NCBI RefSeq assembly: GCF_019097595.1
Contig: NC_080713.1
Coordinates: 7,666,199-7,730,198 of the forward strand
Origin: Hemibagrus wyckioides
Taxonomy: Eukaryota > Chordata > Actinopteri > Siluriformes > Bagridae
Direction of reading: 5' to 3'
DNA length: 64,000 bases
The stretch's first letter is position 1, and each line of letters opens with the position of its first letter. Made by a program: the position numbers and the translations under genes. Under the pieces are notes generated by a model that did no database searches, was not told the DNA's origin, and saw nothing but the letters and a program-made list of their open reading frames with translations. Positions 1-11,324 of the stretch are shown here, piece by piece.

Positions 1-35
1 CAATTGAGCTTGTTGACTATTATAGCACAAGATAG

Positions 36-72
<37 letters not shown>
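36..72. repeat. (TG)n microsatellite
   Basis: Uninterrupted TG dinucleotide run of about 18 units. Likely length-polymorphic. No gene is next to it. Confidence 0.95.
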
Positions 73-73
<1 letters not shown>

Positions 74-724
74 CGTTGGCTTTTGTCATATCGCTGGATC
101 ATCCTACATCATGCAGGAAATATCCTGGTAAATATGAAAATTAGTCTTTTATGAGGCTACCAAACATTCTTTTTCCGAGGCTTCCTCTCTGAGAGTTCTG
201 TGATAATCGATTTTGATGAGTTTATTTGGATTTAGAAGACTGTAATAGCAACAGTTTATCAGATGTTTCTGAACTGAATTATGGGATTGCCCATAATTGC
301 TCTAAGAGCTCGTTTAATGCTCCTCGAAATCTGTACATTGAAAAGAAAAAAAAAGAAAAAACGACCGGTGCAAGCAGCTGTTCACGTGCACCACTCTACC
401 CGCTCGGCTTACTCTAAACTCGAACGTTCAGGGTTATTTTCATATTTCTGATAATTGCCACACATGCCAGATCCGGGCGTGACGTGATTTCCTGCTGTCA
501 TTTACAGTGCAGAGCGAAGTGGCCAGTTTCACTTCATTGCTCCTGAAGGAAATTACATTACAAGGATACAATGTCGGTTTGTGAGGATTTGAATGCTGTA
601 GTTAATCTGAATAACTGCTTCCAGGTGTTTGGCCCTCGCTTTACTTTACAGTAGCTGGTGTGTGTGTGGGAGAGAGAGAGTGCTTTGTCGCTTGCATGGA
701 GGCTGAGATTTGTCTGAGGTGTTA
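73..724. other. Non-coding sequence, nothing recognised
   Basis: Stop codons interrupt all frames. There is a short A-rich run near 340-360 and a short GT/GA stretch near 658-680. No domain, RNA gene or known repeat was recognised. Confidence 0.6.
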
Positions 725-945
725 AGATGTCTTTTGTCACATATACATTACTGCAGAGTGAAATTCTTTCTTCTCACAAATCATCCTTGTGGGTTGGGGT
801 CAGAGTGCAGGGTCAGCTATGATGCAGCGCCCCTGGAGGGTGGGTTAGGGGCCTTGCACAAGGGCCCAACGGTGGCAGCTTGGCGGTGCTGGGCTTGAAC
901 CCCAATCTTCCATTCAACAACCCAGAGCCTTGAGCTACCTGTGCT
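725..945 (-). mobile_element. tRNA-derived SINE, reverse orientation, diverged
   Basis: Read on the minus strand, this copy has the same order of blocks as the plus-strand SINE at 8255-8475: a tRNA-like head with a B-box-like GGGGTTCAAGCCC stretch (about 890-905), a middle with the gene-family phrase CACCGTTGGGCCCTTG (about 862-878), a block around CTGACCCTGCACTCTGACCCC (about 797-820), and a tail with GAAGAAAGAATTTCACTCTGC (about 755-776). These are RNA polymerase III derived retroposons. The 5' head is degenerate and no clear target duplication was identified. Confidence 0.75.
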
Positions 946-1252
946 GTGCTGTCCTGACTTCTAAATCTTGGCCAGGGTTTACGCGCGTCGGCTCATCGCA
1001 TGGTTTGGTTCAGGTGCGTTCTGATGACAAATTTATAACCTTGCATTTCAGTAACGTTTATAAGAAATCGGTGGCAGATTTCATTTCGGATGATCACGGT
1101 GTCGCTCTGACTTTATTGGCACAAAACATCATAGGGATCATTTTTTTAGGATGGTAATTGTATATATGTTTATATCCTGGTCTGTATTAATGCGATAACA
1201 GCAAACTAGCTTTCTGTATGTTATTAATGAATAACAGACAAACGGACCAGGG

Positions 1253-1357
1253 TGTTATACAAAAATAATGCATGCAGGGGTTGGGGGTGGTGTGATATGG
1301 TAATACACACAAGCTTAGTGCTGCTATCAGCCCAATTTGCATTATTTTTGTATAACA
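1253..1357. repeat. Perfect 20-bp inverted repeat with 65-bp loop (MITE-like core)
   Basis: The left arm at 1253-1272 (TGTTATACAAAAATAATGCA) is the exact reverse complement of the right arm at 1338-1357. The arms flank a 65-base loop. Such a perfect AT-rich pair is too long to be expected by chance in 100 bases and fits the ends of a short fold-back element or a small MITE. No terminal target duplication was confirmed. Confidence 0.75.
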
Positions 1358-1566
1358 GCACAATCTGGAGCGTGTTTTTCTGCTTATACAACAGTGATTT
1401 GCCAACGTTACAGTGTTCTATTTATTAGTCTATAAAATGTCACCAATTTTAACTGTTTATAGGTTGATTTAATGTGGTGGAACATCTTATGACAGCTTAT
1501 AGATGCGATAAACGGCCATTCAGCCTTCAGTCACTCACCAGCCTCGCTCGGTCACTTGATATCTCT

Positions 1567-1567
1567 T

Positions 1568-1608
<41 letters not shown>

Positions 1609-1669
1609 CTCTCTCTATCTCTCACTCTCTCTGTCTCTTTCTTTCTCCCCCTCTCTCTTTCACTCACCC
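1567..1669. repeat. (CT)n microsatellite with short C run
   Basis: CT-rich low-complexity stretch with interruptions (ATCT, ACTCTCTG, TTTCTTTC), ending in a short C homopolymer near 1667-1678. The long Leu/Ser reading frames across it are artefacts of the repeat. Confidence 0.9.
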
Positions 1670-1679
1670 CCCCCCCCCG

Positions 1680-2813
1680 ATAAACTGATAAACTTACCAC
1701 GACTATTAAAAAGCACTTAAAAACTAGACTCCTTATTCGTAAACTTTAAATAAATATCTCCTAACAAAAAATACCACATCAATGATTGTTAACTGAAGAA
1801 AACATTTTTCTTATCACTCTGAGATTGTCATGTCTAGTGTACAAGTCTCTGTGTATCAGCTGTTAGTATAGAAATAACCTTTTCTTAATTGATAATTAAT
1901 AAAAATAAAAAGATCATAGCTGAAATCCACTGTCTGAGTCATGCTGTTATACAGAAAATATTTCACACCTTCTGACCAATCAGGTCCAGCCATTTGACCC
2001 TGCTGCTGTGGTGTAAATGACATTAGCTACCTTTTTCTTTTTTCTTTTTTAAGCCTAATCAGTTTCTGTGTGACTAAAACCCGGGACTGGCAGACACACA
2101 CCGGAGCTTTTACTACTGCTTACTGTGTATCCTTTAACCTGCAGGCAGGGAAGGATCTAGTGGATTTCTCTGTCTGTATGCAATTACCCCTTGACGGAAA
2201 GAACAATGAGGTTGAAGAGATATCTGTGTCGATTTGCATGGTCTGTTTCCTTTGAACACTGAACACACAAAAGACTGCCACAATGTTGACTCAATCCGTT
2301 AGCTCGCATGCACTAATGGAGTACTGTAACGTCCGGGATCCCACAGAGGATAATGGTGAGGGGAAGTGGATGAGGGTGTGTTCAGAAGAGTGCGTTTGTG
2401 GGGGTTTTTTTGTTTGTTTTCAGTTGAAAACTAGTTGACCTGTTGATCTCTGTTGATGTTGCAGTCACATGCCGGTTAATGACCGTATAAGGACATGAGA
2501 ATGATTCATAGGTGTGATAAAGCTATAAAGTTTGATGCCAGCTCCTTTGACTCATTTATTGTTTAAAAAAATGTTTCATTTCCGTTGATTGGACTTCCTT
2601 TGTGTGGTCAAGCATGATGAATCAGGTGTCCAGTAATGCAATGACATATAAAATCACAGGACACTTCAAAAAGAAGACGCTGGGACTTGTGGACGCAGTA
2701 ATCTGTTGTATGATAGTGGGAGGTCTGTCGATGATCTGTTATCAGGTCATGGTGTAGGGGCAGTTTTCATGTTTTATCCCCAAGTTTCTTACTCCAGTCT
2801 CCAGTGATTGAGA
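1680..2813. other. Non-coding AT-rich sequence
   Basis: Unique-looking AT-rich DNA with no coding support. The stretch 1960-2030, with GACCAATCAGGTCCAG, resembles short blocks at 12895, 38220 and 59320 that share a CCAATCAG-like core, possibly a very old dispersed repeat. Confidence 0.5.
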
Positions 2814-3072
<259 letters not shown>

Positions 3073-3784
3073 GTTTCATTCAATTTCATTTTTTAATTTA
3101 TTATTTTTTTGGATGGACCAGCAGGCCTCATTTCCTCATTGCTACTCTTTTTTTTCTGTTTGTAACAACGACGATGAAGCGTATATCTGTGTATAATTCC
3201 ATGTATCTCTCTGCAGCCATGTCAATAACAGCTCTAGCGGCTCTAACCATAACCTCTTACAGCTTATTGATTTCTAAATGAGTCTGTAATGTTTACTGAC
3301 ATCAGCATGCCGGACATCGCAGCTAATGCGTGAAGCCTTTTAACACGCCTCAGTCCCACATACGCGAAGATAACTCCTTCTGCACTATGATCAGATGAAT
3401 ACGTTTGAAATAAGCAGTAAAAGAAACCTGTCGATTAAGTGAAGGAAATGAAAGAACAGGCAGCTTTCTTTTAACTTCATCTCCGTAGAAATGAAAATGT
3501 TCCTCCCTGAAATTGGAAACTCCTTGAATCACTATAGTCATAGTCAGAAGCCAGTTACCAAACTTATTTGAACTCTATTCTATATAACAAGCAATAGAGA
3601 CAGCTCTTTTTCCATCAGGCATCCATCCGTCAGACTAAAGGCAGATCTCTCTGGCTGTCCGTCCCTCAGTCTCCCGGCCTGTTAGACTGGAGTAAATATA
3701 GCCTGTTTGGTTTGAGCCGGAGGATAAACACAGATGTTGAATAGGCGCGTTCGCCACAGAGTGCAGACCAGGAGTTCCTTCCTC

Positions 3785-3818
<34 letters not shown>

Positions 3819-5187
3819 ACTAAGAGCACTTTCCTCATTGAGACCCTTAGACCACAGGTTTGAGTGATTTATCACCCTAGAAACATTTTATTGTCCTTAG
3901 TTCACTTCCTCAAGCTTGTAGTAATCCATACTGCCTGTGCCATATGCGAGACGGTCTGGGGTAATCTCTAAAACAGCCACAACGTCTAGATCTAAGATTT
4001 AAAATGTAAATATATTTTTACCAAAATGTTTTTATTTAGATTTCTTTCTGACCTCGACTTGGTGTCTGCCCTCAGAGGTCATTTCAGGTAAGGAGTTAGT
4101 TTAACAAGTCTGTCTGGGTGAAGATGTTTACAAAAGCTTCAGACGAAATGTCAGGTTCTCAAGATGTGATCAAGGTTTTTTTAATAACTCAGATTACTCA
4201 GATGGCGGCTGTGAAAATGCCCTCGCATCCTCATCATCATCATCATCAAAACAGAGAAGAAAGCTTACACATTCTGTACAGACGACTGCAGATCAAGCTT
4301 AAAACTGTTTAAATGACTTAATAAAAGACATTAATGAGAAGGGACTTGGTCAGTAGAAGTGACTGAATGTGAATCAGAGATCAGTTAAGAGAACCCAGAT
4401 GACTTCCTGTTTGAGTCTGATTCCTCTCAGGGTTTCTTCTTCATATCGGCTCGGGGAGTTGTTCCTCATCACTTTTGACTCTGAATAGAAATGTAAATAA
4501 TAAACTTTATTTTTATATCTATGCAAAACTACTTTTGAGAGAATGCCAATTGTTTTATATAAATAAAATTGAGTTGAATTGCCCAGGGTTTAATTTCTGG
4601 TTTATTTAAAATAGACTGATGCTAAGAACTTTTGTAGACTATTATAAAAAGTCTTTAAAATGTTAATATTCAATCCCTCCAGGATTTCCCAGAGTTTTTT
4701 ATTTATTTATAATTTATTTACTTATTTATTTATTTATATATATATATTTTTGGTAATTGTTCAATCCACAAATTTTTTTTTTTGCAAATATTTTTCTTTT
4801 ACAAAAAAAGGTTTGTGCTTTTCAGTGCAGATAAAAACACTTAAATTGGTAAAAACGCAAAATAGACAAATGTAATGACTTTGTAATATTTGAATCTCGT
4901 GACACGATGAAGGCTTTGGCTGGACTTGTCACATGACTTGTCTTTGCTTAAATCTGCAGAAAGTCTACAGAAATTTTGAAAAATTGCAAGCATGCCTCTG
5001 AATATGAAGAAGCTTGATTTCATGTTAATTTCTGAGATTTCGAAATCTTGAAGAGACAGATTATTGCGAAACCTTTAAATTATTTTTGAAGGGGATCAGA
5101 TTTCAAAATGCGACTTCACTCATGTTTGAGACACAAGACACCTGATACATGAGTCGGTAAAATTTTCACAATCTAGTATTTTCTATA
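3073..5187. other. Non-coding sequence with minor simple repeats
   Basis: No convincing exon. It holds a GA run at 3787-3815, a CAT run near 4230-4247, a TTTA-rich stretch at 4697-4750 and a poly-T run near 4771-4782. The rest looks like ordinary intronic or intergenic AT-rich DNA. Confidence 0.6.
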
Positions 5188-5189
5188 TA

Positions 5190-5729
5190 CACTGATCAGC
5201 CATAACATTATGTGACGTGAATAAGACTGATGATCTCCTCATCATGACACCTGTTAGTGGGTGGGATATATCTGGCAGCAAGTGAACATTTTATCCTCAA
5301 GGTTGATGTGTTAGAAGCAGGAAAAATGGGCAAGTGTAAGGATTTGAGTGAGTTTGACGAAGGGCCAAATTGTGATGGCTAGACGACTGGATCAGAGCGT
5401 CTCTAAAACTGCAGCTCTTGTGGGGTGTTCCCGGTCTGCAGTGGTCAGTATCTATCAAAAGTGCTCCAAGGAAGGAACAGTGGTGAACTGGCGACAGGGT
5501 CATGGCCGGCCAAGTCTCATTGATGCACATGGGGAGCGAAGGCTGGCCCGTGTGATTCGATCCAACAGACAAGCTACTGTTGCTCAAATTACTGAAGAAG
5601 ATAATGCTGGTTCTAATAGAAAGGTGTCAGAATACACATTGCATGATGGGTCAGGGCTGTTTTAAGCAGCAAAAGAGAAACCAACACAATATTAGGCCGG
5701 TGGTCATAATGTTATGTCTGGTCAGTGTG
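5190..5729 (+). mobile_element. Tc1-like element, family A, internally deleted copy
   Basis: Both ends carry the family A terminal inverted repeat (CACTGATCAGCCATAACATTATG at the left, and its complement near 5703-5729), with a TA dinucleotide outside each end, as expected for Tc1/mariner insertion. Between them lies the 5' half of a transposase gene. It then jumps directly to the last ~75 bases of the element at about 5644 (GATGGGTCAGGGCTG), so the catalytic region is missing. The same jump occurs in other family A copies in this window. The element is non-autonomous. Confidence 0.9.
5348..5665 (+). pseudogene. Tc1-like transposase fragment, N-terminal DNA-binding half
   Basis: The reading frame encodes about 100 residues of the paired-like, two-part DNA-binding domain of a Tc1-family transposase: a first helix-turn-helix ([19 protein letters not shown]) and a second one after an AT-hook-like GHGRP motif ([18 protein letters not shown]). 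The true start is probably the ATG at 5325 ([11 protein letters not shown]), but a frameshift near 5360 separates it from the rest. The DDE catalytic half is absent because of the internal deletion. The frame ends in a stop just after the deletion junction. Confidence 0.85.
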
Positions 5730-5730
5730 T

Positions 5731-8254
5731 AGTGGGAAAGGTGACAGAGTAAAGGGTTTTCCCAGACCGCCAGACACATATGTGCAAACTTATTAACCAG
5801 GCTCATTTGTCACGCCTCTCAGTAGCAGCAGTTGGCAGTTAGCCTGGTTAAATTTTACACGCCATATCTGCAGTGTGTTTGCATTGTCGCTCCACTCACC
5901 AACGGCTATATCCTGGTTATCAGCTACTCGTTGGCTCGGGGTAACAGACACATTGTATGCTTCCTGCAGAAAGCACTCGTTCCTGTAGCATCCACATGAA
6001 AGCCAGGGCCGATCAAGGCTTGATCTGAGTAAAAGGAAGCCGCCGTCGCACCTGTCCAAGTTCAGCTGTTCATCCTGTTTTGTCTCAGCCACCAGAACCA
6101 GTGAGACCTGTCTGGCAAGAGCAGGCCGACGAAAAACAGGTGCTTCATTCGCATCGATTTGGCCTCGATTTCACCCCATAAAACCCGTCAGATACAAAAC
6201 AAACAGCGGCGAACAACCCAGGGCGGTGTGTTATATCAAAAGTGTGCACTTTTGACACGCGAGAAAATAACGTTTGCATGAAACGGTTTTCATTTGTCTC
6301 TGTCGGAGTTTTACGTGCACTAACTTTCTTGTCAGAAAGGAATGACTTGCTTATGAGCAGCAACCAGTTTCAGATGCCTTCGATTTTTAGATTCTTATCG
6401 TTAAGCAGGAGCAATGAAGAAATAAAATCCCAACAGGACATAGTTTTGTTTATACTGTAAGGGTTTTATTCCTCCGCAGTTCATTTACACTAATGATCTT
6501 TTAGTTATCGAAGAAAGTATCTGTTTATAGTTTCACGTCGTGGAACAAAGCAAGTTTATTCCCGTAATCGCTCACATTGTCACTAAGAACACTGTCGTTC
6601 TTTCAGCAGCTTCTCTTTTATTCTCTCTCGAAGTTAGTAAGAGCGAATAAATGCAGCTTGTCATGTTATAGAGAAAAAAGGAAGCTCAAAAATGTCTGTC
6701 CACTGTATTTGTAAAGTCATTAAAGCTTTATTTTAGAGAAAAAACACTCTTCTGCTCATGCTAGCAGAAAGCTTTTCTAGGTGGCTACTTGGAAATATTT
6801 ATACACCTAAACGTTTTTGTTTTGTCAATTTTGCGGCTGATTTCATCACTGCTGTAGATAGCAACAAAGCTAGCTTTTCACCTAATCTACCGCTTCTTCT
6901 CCGTTTCTGTGTCCAATCAGAATTGAGAAGAGCTTTCACTCAATCCCACAAGCTGCTAATTTCGAATATCAACAAGCAGTAAGGAATTTCTAGAGCTCTG
7001 CGTTAGGAGCCTGTAAAATAAATACAAGGCTTTATGGCATAGAGATGGAGAAGCAGCTTAACTGAATATGAAGAGAGTAATTGATTCTCACTTAGGAAAC
7101 GGCTCTCTGTTTACTCTGCTTAATGAGCTCAGATATTTTGGCCTGCACAGTAGTGGAACAAGTCCATCGCCGATCCCAGGAGATGTCCTTGTTCACAACT
7201 CCGTGTTCATCAGGAATTTCCTATTGATCTGCCAGCATGATTTAAAGGCCCTCTCCAGAGGAGCACAGGAGGAAGCGAGGCGCTCGGAGGAAGCCGAGAG
7301 AGCACAGAGGGGGAATCCTCGGCGGCAAGCACCGCGAAACAGGAAGGAAACGATGATGAATGGACAACGAGACTTTGACACGAATCACTCCCAGCCAAGC
7401 AGCCCCCGTGGTGTCAGATCAGGCGGGTTGTGAAGCAGAGCCGAGTCACAGCGGAAACGATGATCCCGGTCCCTCTCACTCTTCCTGATGATGGAGGAGT
7501 AGGTCTGACTTTTTCAGCACACTGTTGGAGAAGGATAATAAATGTAGCGTGATGACAAGATCGCTGCGAAGAGACCAAGCGCATCATCACACGGACAGAA
7601 TGTTAGGAGCTCGTCTAGGCTACGGATACGGACGCACGATGAAGCTGAGCGTGTCGTTTTTCAGAAAGATTTGATAACAGACGAAAAATAATAAACATGA
7701 AATCATTCTTCCTGTTGAACTTGGCGCTCTGGCTCTGAAAGCGTAACACAATGTGCTCAAAAGCGGCTGATTCGGTGCCATTGCTTCGAAAGACACAGCC
7801 AAGGACAGTCAGAAATTCAGGACGTGTGAGAGAGGATGACATAAAAACTGTACAAACAAAATGAATGTTTGTTTAAGCAAGGAATCATTTACTATATGAA
7901 TTTATTTATGTTAAGTAGTATAAAAATCGCCTCACTAACTAAAACATAAGGATTTTTTTGCAGTGTGTGGAATCGACTCCCGAGTTGACTCCTTGAAGTT
8001 TGATTCAGTGAATCAGTGAATCGACTCTTTGATCAGAAATAAAGCAGGACAGTGGCTTGATTGCTTGGTGCACAATATATTAAAAATAAATAAAATCAGA
8101 AAACGATATACATGCATGCTAAGAAAAAAGAACAATATAAAGTTTATTAACTAGTAATAACTACTTTCAAGCTAATTGATTCAAATAGCTTTGTTTATCA
8201 ACACTGCATAATGCATGCTTTATGATATTAAGTGAGAAAGTGTTCAAGTTTTTG
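5731..8254. other. Non-coding sequence, no recognised element
   Basis: Several short open frames occur, including one of about 120 codons at 7068-7433 with a charged, low-complexity middle. None shows a known domain or exon-like conservation pattern. The stretch 7245-7500 is GC-richer than its surroundings and could be an untranslated exon or a conserved block, but the sequence alone does not decide. Confidence 0.5.
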
Positions 8255-8475
8255 GGACAGTGGTGGCTCAAGTGGTTAAGGCTCTAGGTTGTCGGTCAGA
8301 AGATCAGGGTTCAAGCCCAATACTGCCAAGCTGACACTGTTGGGTAATTGAGCAAAGCCTCTCTGCTGCATCATAGCTGCCCCATGGTCTGACCCCAACT
8401 TCCTCAGCTGGGATATGCGAAGAAATAATTCCACTGTGCTGTAATGTATGTGCGGTGATAATAAAGGCTTCTTAT
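8255..8475 (+). mobile_element. tRNA-derived SINE, near full length
   Basis: The head matches a tRNA-like RNA polymerase III promoter: an A-box-like GTGGCTCAAGTGGTTAAGG at 8264-8281 and a B-box-like GGTTCAAGCCC at 8309-8319. The body follows with CACTGTTGGG, GCATCATAGCTGCCCC and TCTGACCCCAACTTCC. The tail is GTGATAATAAAGGCTTCTT. From memory this is a SINE type common in catfish genomes. The copy has lost part of the middle. It is not a functional tRNA gene. Confidence 0.85.
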
Positions 8476-10889
8476 GCCTTCTGACGTCGTAATGTAGCAT
8501 GAAGAATTCCAGTACTGTATACTTTGACGTACTGCTTCGTCTGTTCTAGCACGCTTTCCATTTCCACTAAATGCGGCGTAGTCTAAATAAAGCAGCACGC
8601 TGCTCCACGACGTTTGTTTATCAAATTTTCTTTCAGCCCTATACGTAAAACCTCTTCGTTTCCTTTTATCATAGATCTATAGTTAGAGAATCCTCATTAT
8701 ATAACACTCGGGGTGGGGGGGGGAACGTGATCAGACGATTTAAGGGAAAAAATATTGCTAATATTAAACTAAACTGAAATCATGACTAGATGTTCACGAA
8801 TGATGCTCGAAGCTCAGCTCAGGTGTGTGTCTGGTGTTTGAGTATATTCAGAGCTTTGAAAAGACGCTCAAGACGTGTTAGATATACGAAAACGTCTCAT
8901 GGAACTGATCTACTGATCTTTTTTTTTTTTTTTTCCAGTGACTCTGACACTGATGTTTGTATTGAGCCTTTAAACACAGATTCTGACGGTGCTTTACATT
9001 AAAAAATAAACACAGTCGTGTATAAATACGTATCATGAAAGACGATCATAATAACAGAAATGCATGATCATGTCTCTCTTAGGAACCTCAGCCACGATAT
9101 TACTGGGATCATGTCGTTCAGTGTGGCATGTAATCATCTTAAAAGACATCTCCAGCGTAGACCAGGCTCAAGGCTTTCAACGGATTTATTCAGGGCTCTC
9201 CGATTAATTCATTTCATTTGGCGGCGTCTCGACTGAATCACAACGAGGCACTGTGAGCGCCGCTGCCTCCGAAACGAACGAGCTAATGAATCACACGCCA
9301 CCAATTTCCTGTGTGTTGTGGGCATGTGGAACTATCTCAGATATTTCCTCTGGAATGTTTCTTTTTTTTTTTCTTTCTTTCTTTCAGCCCTACACTCGAG
9401 GTTTTCATCATGGGAACGCGGCATGAGAGCGGACAGAGCGGACCGGTCACTGTTAATCAGCACGTGTTATAATGGAAATGATGATAATCTCAGTCATAAT
9501 GCAGATGAATCACATGACCGCTGACTCATCAGAGCGTCTGTCGTTACAGAGACGGAAATCGGCTCGAATCTCAAGAGTTAACAAGACGCAGATTTAGCAT
9601 CAGTGTCAAAAAGTCATGTCTCCGAAATGCTGAAACGTCAGCGATCTCCACAGTGTAGCGCTAATTACAGATTCGAGACGTAAACGATGGATTGCAGAGA
9701 GAGACGAAACAGTACAACGTGTAGAATTTGAAGATTTTCATTTATTTTTTTTATTATTAATGTTTGTGTTTCTGCCGAAGAAATTGGCTTTGTAGTATCA
9801 GGTTATTTTGAGATTTATTGTTGCTTTAGTGAACATAAATAAATTATGAAAGAAATCCATCATTTGGGAAATCGATCAGCTCACTCTATAATAAATATAA
9901 TATAATTATGAATTAATTAAATAAATGAATGAATTAAATATAATTGTAAATGTTTACATCCAGTAAAAATTATAATAAAAAATTTAATAACACAGTAATT
10001 CATTAATAAAACTGAGAAAATGATAAATAGGTAAAGGATTGAAAAAAATATGTATATTTCATGTGGCCCTGTGGTATGAAAGAGTAGAATAAATATTCGT
10101 TAATTAATGAGTTATTACATTTTTCTTTCATGTTTCATCAGTTTTCTGAATTTTTTTATTTCATGCTTTCAGCTGATTTCATGCTTTCATTTGATTATTC
10201 TGCTCATTACTGATTATTGATTTGTCACTCGATTGATTGGTTGATTGCTTAAGCATCACAGCGGTCTGAGATGGCTTTAGTATTGCGTTTTACTGAGTGT
10301 TGATTTGAAAGCGCTTCACACTTTCCTTCACGAAAGCGTTGGCCCGAAGTGCTCGGAGCATCGGCGCGGTCTTAACTGTGTAGCGCCTCGACTTTTTGCC
10401 ATTCTTTGGCACCCACACACACACACACACTTTTGTATAGCCTACACATATTCCCACTCATCACTACGAGCTGTAACGTTCCCACAAGCTTGCAGAGGAG
10501 TGCTGCTTTTCTCCAAGCAGCTGAAAGCTTGGCTGAGATCAGAGCGCTTTGTGTGCAGCTCAAACCCTCGTCACAGTATTCCACTTTCCGTTACAGAGCT
10601 GCGTGCAGTCTTAATAACACGGACAGTCGAAATGACCGGTGCTTCCTAAACATTGTAATATTTATACAAGTCAGAATAAGCCAGGTGTCTTATTTAAGGC
10701 AGCATGACTTAAATAATGTAAATGTGTTAATTTATGAAAATATGGTGGTAAAGGAGCTCTAATAGCAATCTCATCTTGAAATCTTATTCTTATTCAGCAT
10801 GAGCACCTGGTAGCCCCGCCCTTCTTCCACTACATGAGCATTGAGTTTATTTCCTGTGGCGTAAAAATCATGCTAAATGAGAACAATGA
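8476..10889. other. Non-coding sequence with one conserved-looking block
   Basis: No coding support. Minor simple repeats include poly-T at 8922-8936, a TTTC run at 9361-9386 and CA at 10412-10431. The block 9140-9310 is unique, of balanced composition, and contains GATTAATTCATTT-type homeodomain-like sites. It is listed as a candidate conserved element under findings. Confidence 0.5.
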
Positions 10890-10892
10890 CAA

Positions 10893-11321
10893 CCGATTAT
10901 CTCCTCATCATGGCACCTGTTAGCGGGTGGGATATATTAGGCAGCAAGTGAACATTTTGTCCTCAAAGCTGATGTTAGAAGCAGGAAAAATGGACAAGTG
11001 TAAGGATTTGAGCGAGTTTGACAAAGGGCCGAATTGTGATGGCTAGACGACTGGATCAGAGCATCTCCAAAACTGCAGCTCTTGTGGGGTGTTCCCGGTC
11101 TGCAGTGGTCAGTATCTATCAAAAGTGGTCCAGGGCGGTCAAGGCTCATTGATACACGTGGGTAGCGAAGGCTGGCCCGTGTGATCGGATCCAACAGACG
11201 AGCTACTGTTGCTCAAATTGCCGAAGAAGTTAATGCTGGCTCTGATAGAAAGGTGTCAGAATACACAGTGCATGATGGGTCATATTAGGCAGGTGGTCAT
11301 AATGTCATGCCTGGTCGGTGT
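10893..11321 (+). mobile_element. Tc1-like element, family A, 5'-truncated deletion copy
   Basis: It starts inside the element at GATTATCTCCTCATCATGG, without the left terminal repeat, and ends with the right terminal repeat (CATAATGTCATGCCTGGTCGGTG) followed by TA. It holds the same 5' half-transposase as the copy at 5190. Two extra deletions are present: one in the linker near 11130, and one that joins CATGATGGGTCA directly to TATTAGGCAGG near 11280. Confidence 0.85.
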
Positions 11322-11324
11322 ATG

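Noticed and set aside
7068..7433. Possible 121-residue protein
   Set aside because: Charged low-complexity composition, no known domain and no splice context. Three other frames are open over the same stretch.
8264..8325. tRNA gene
   Set aside because: The A-box and B-box-like words belong to a SINE head. No complete cloverleaf or anticodon stem is formed.
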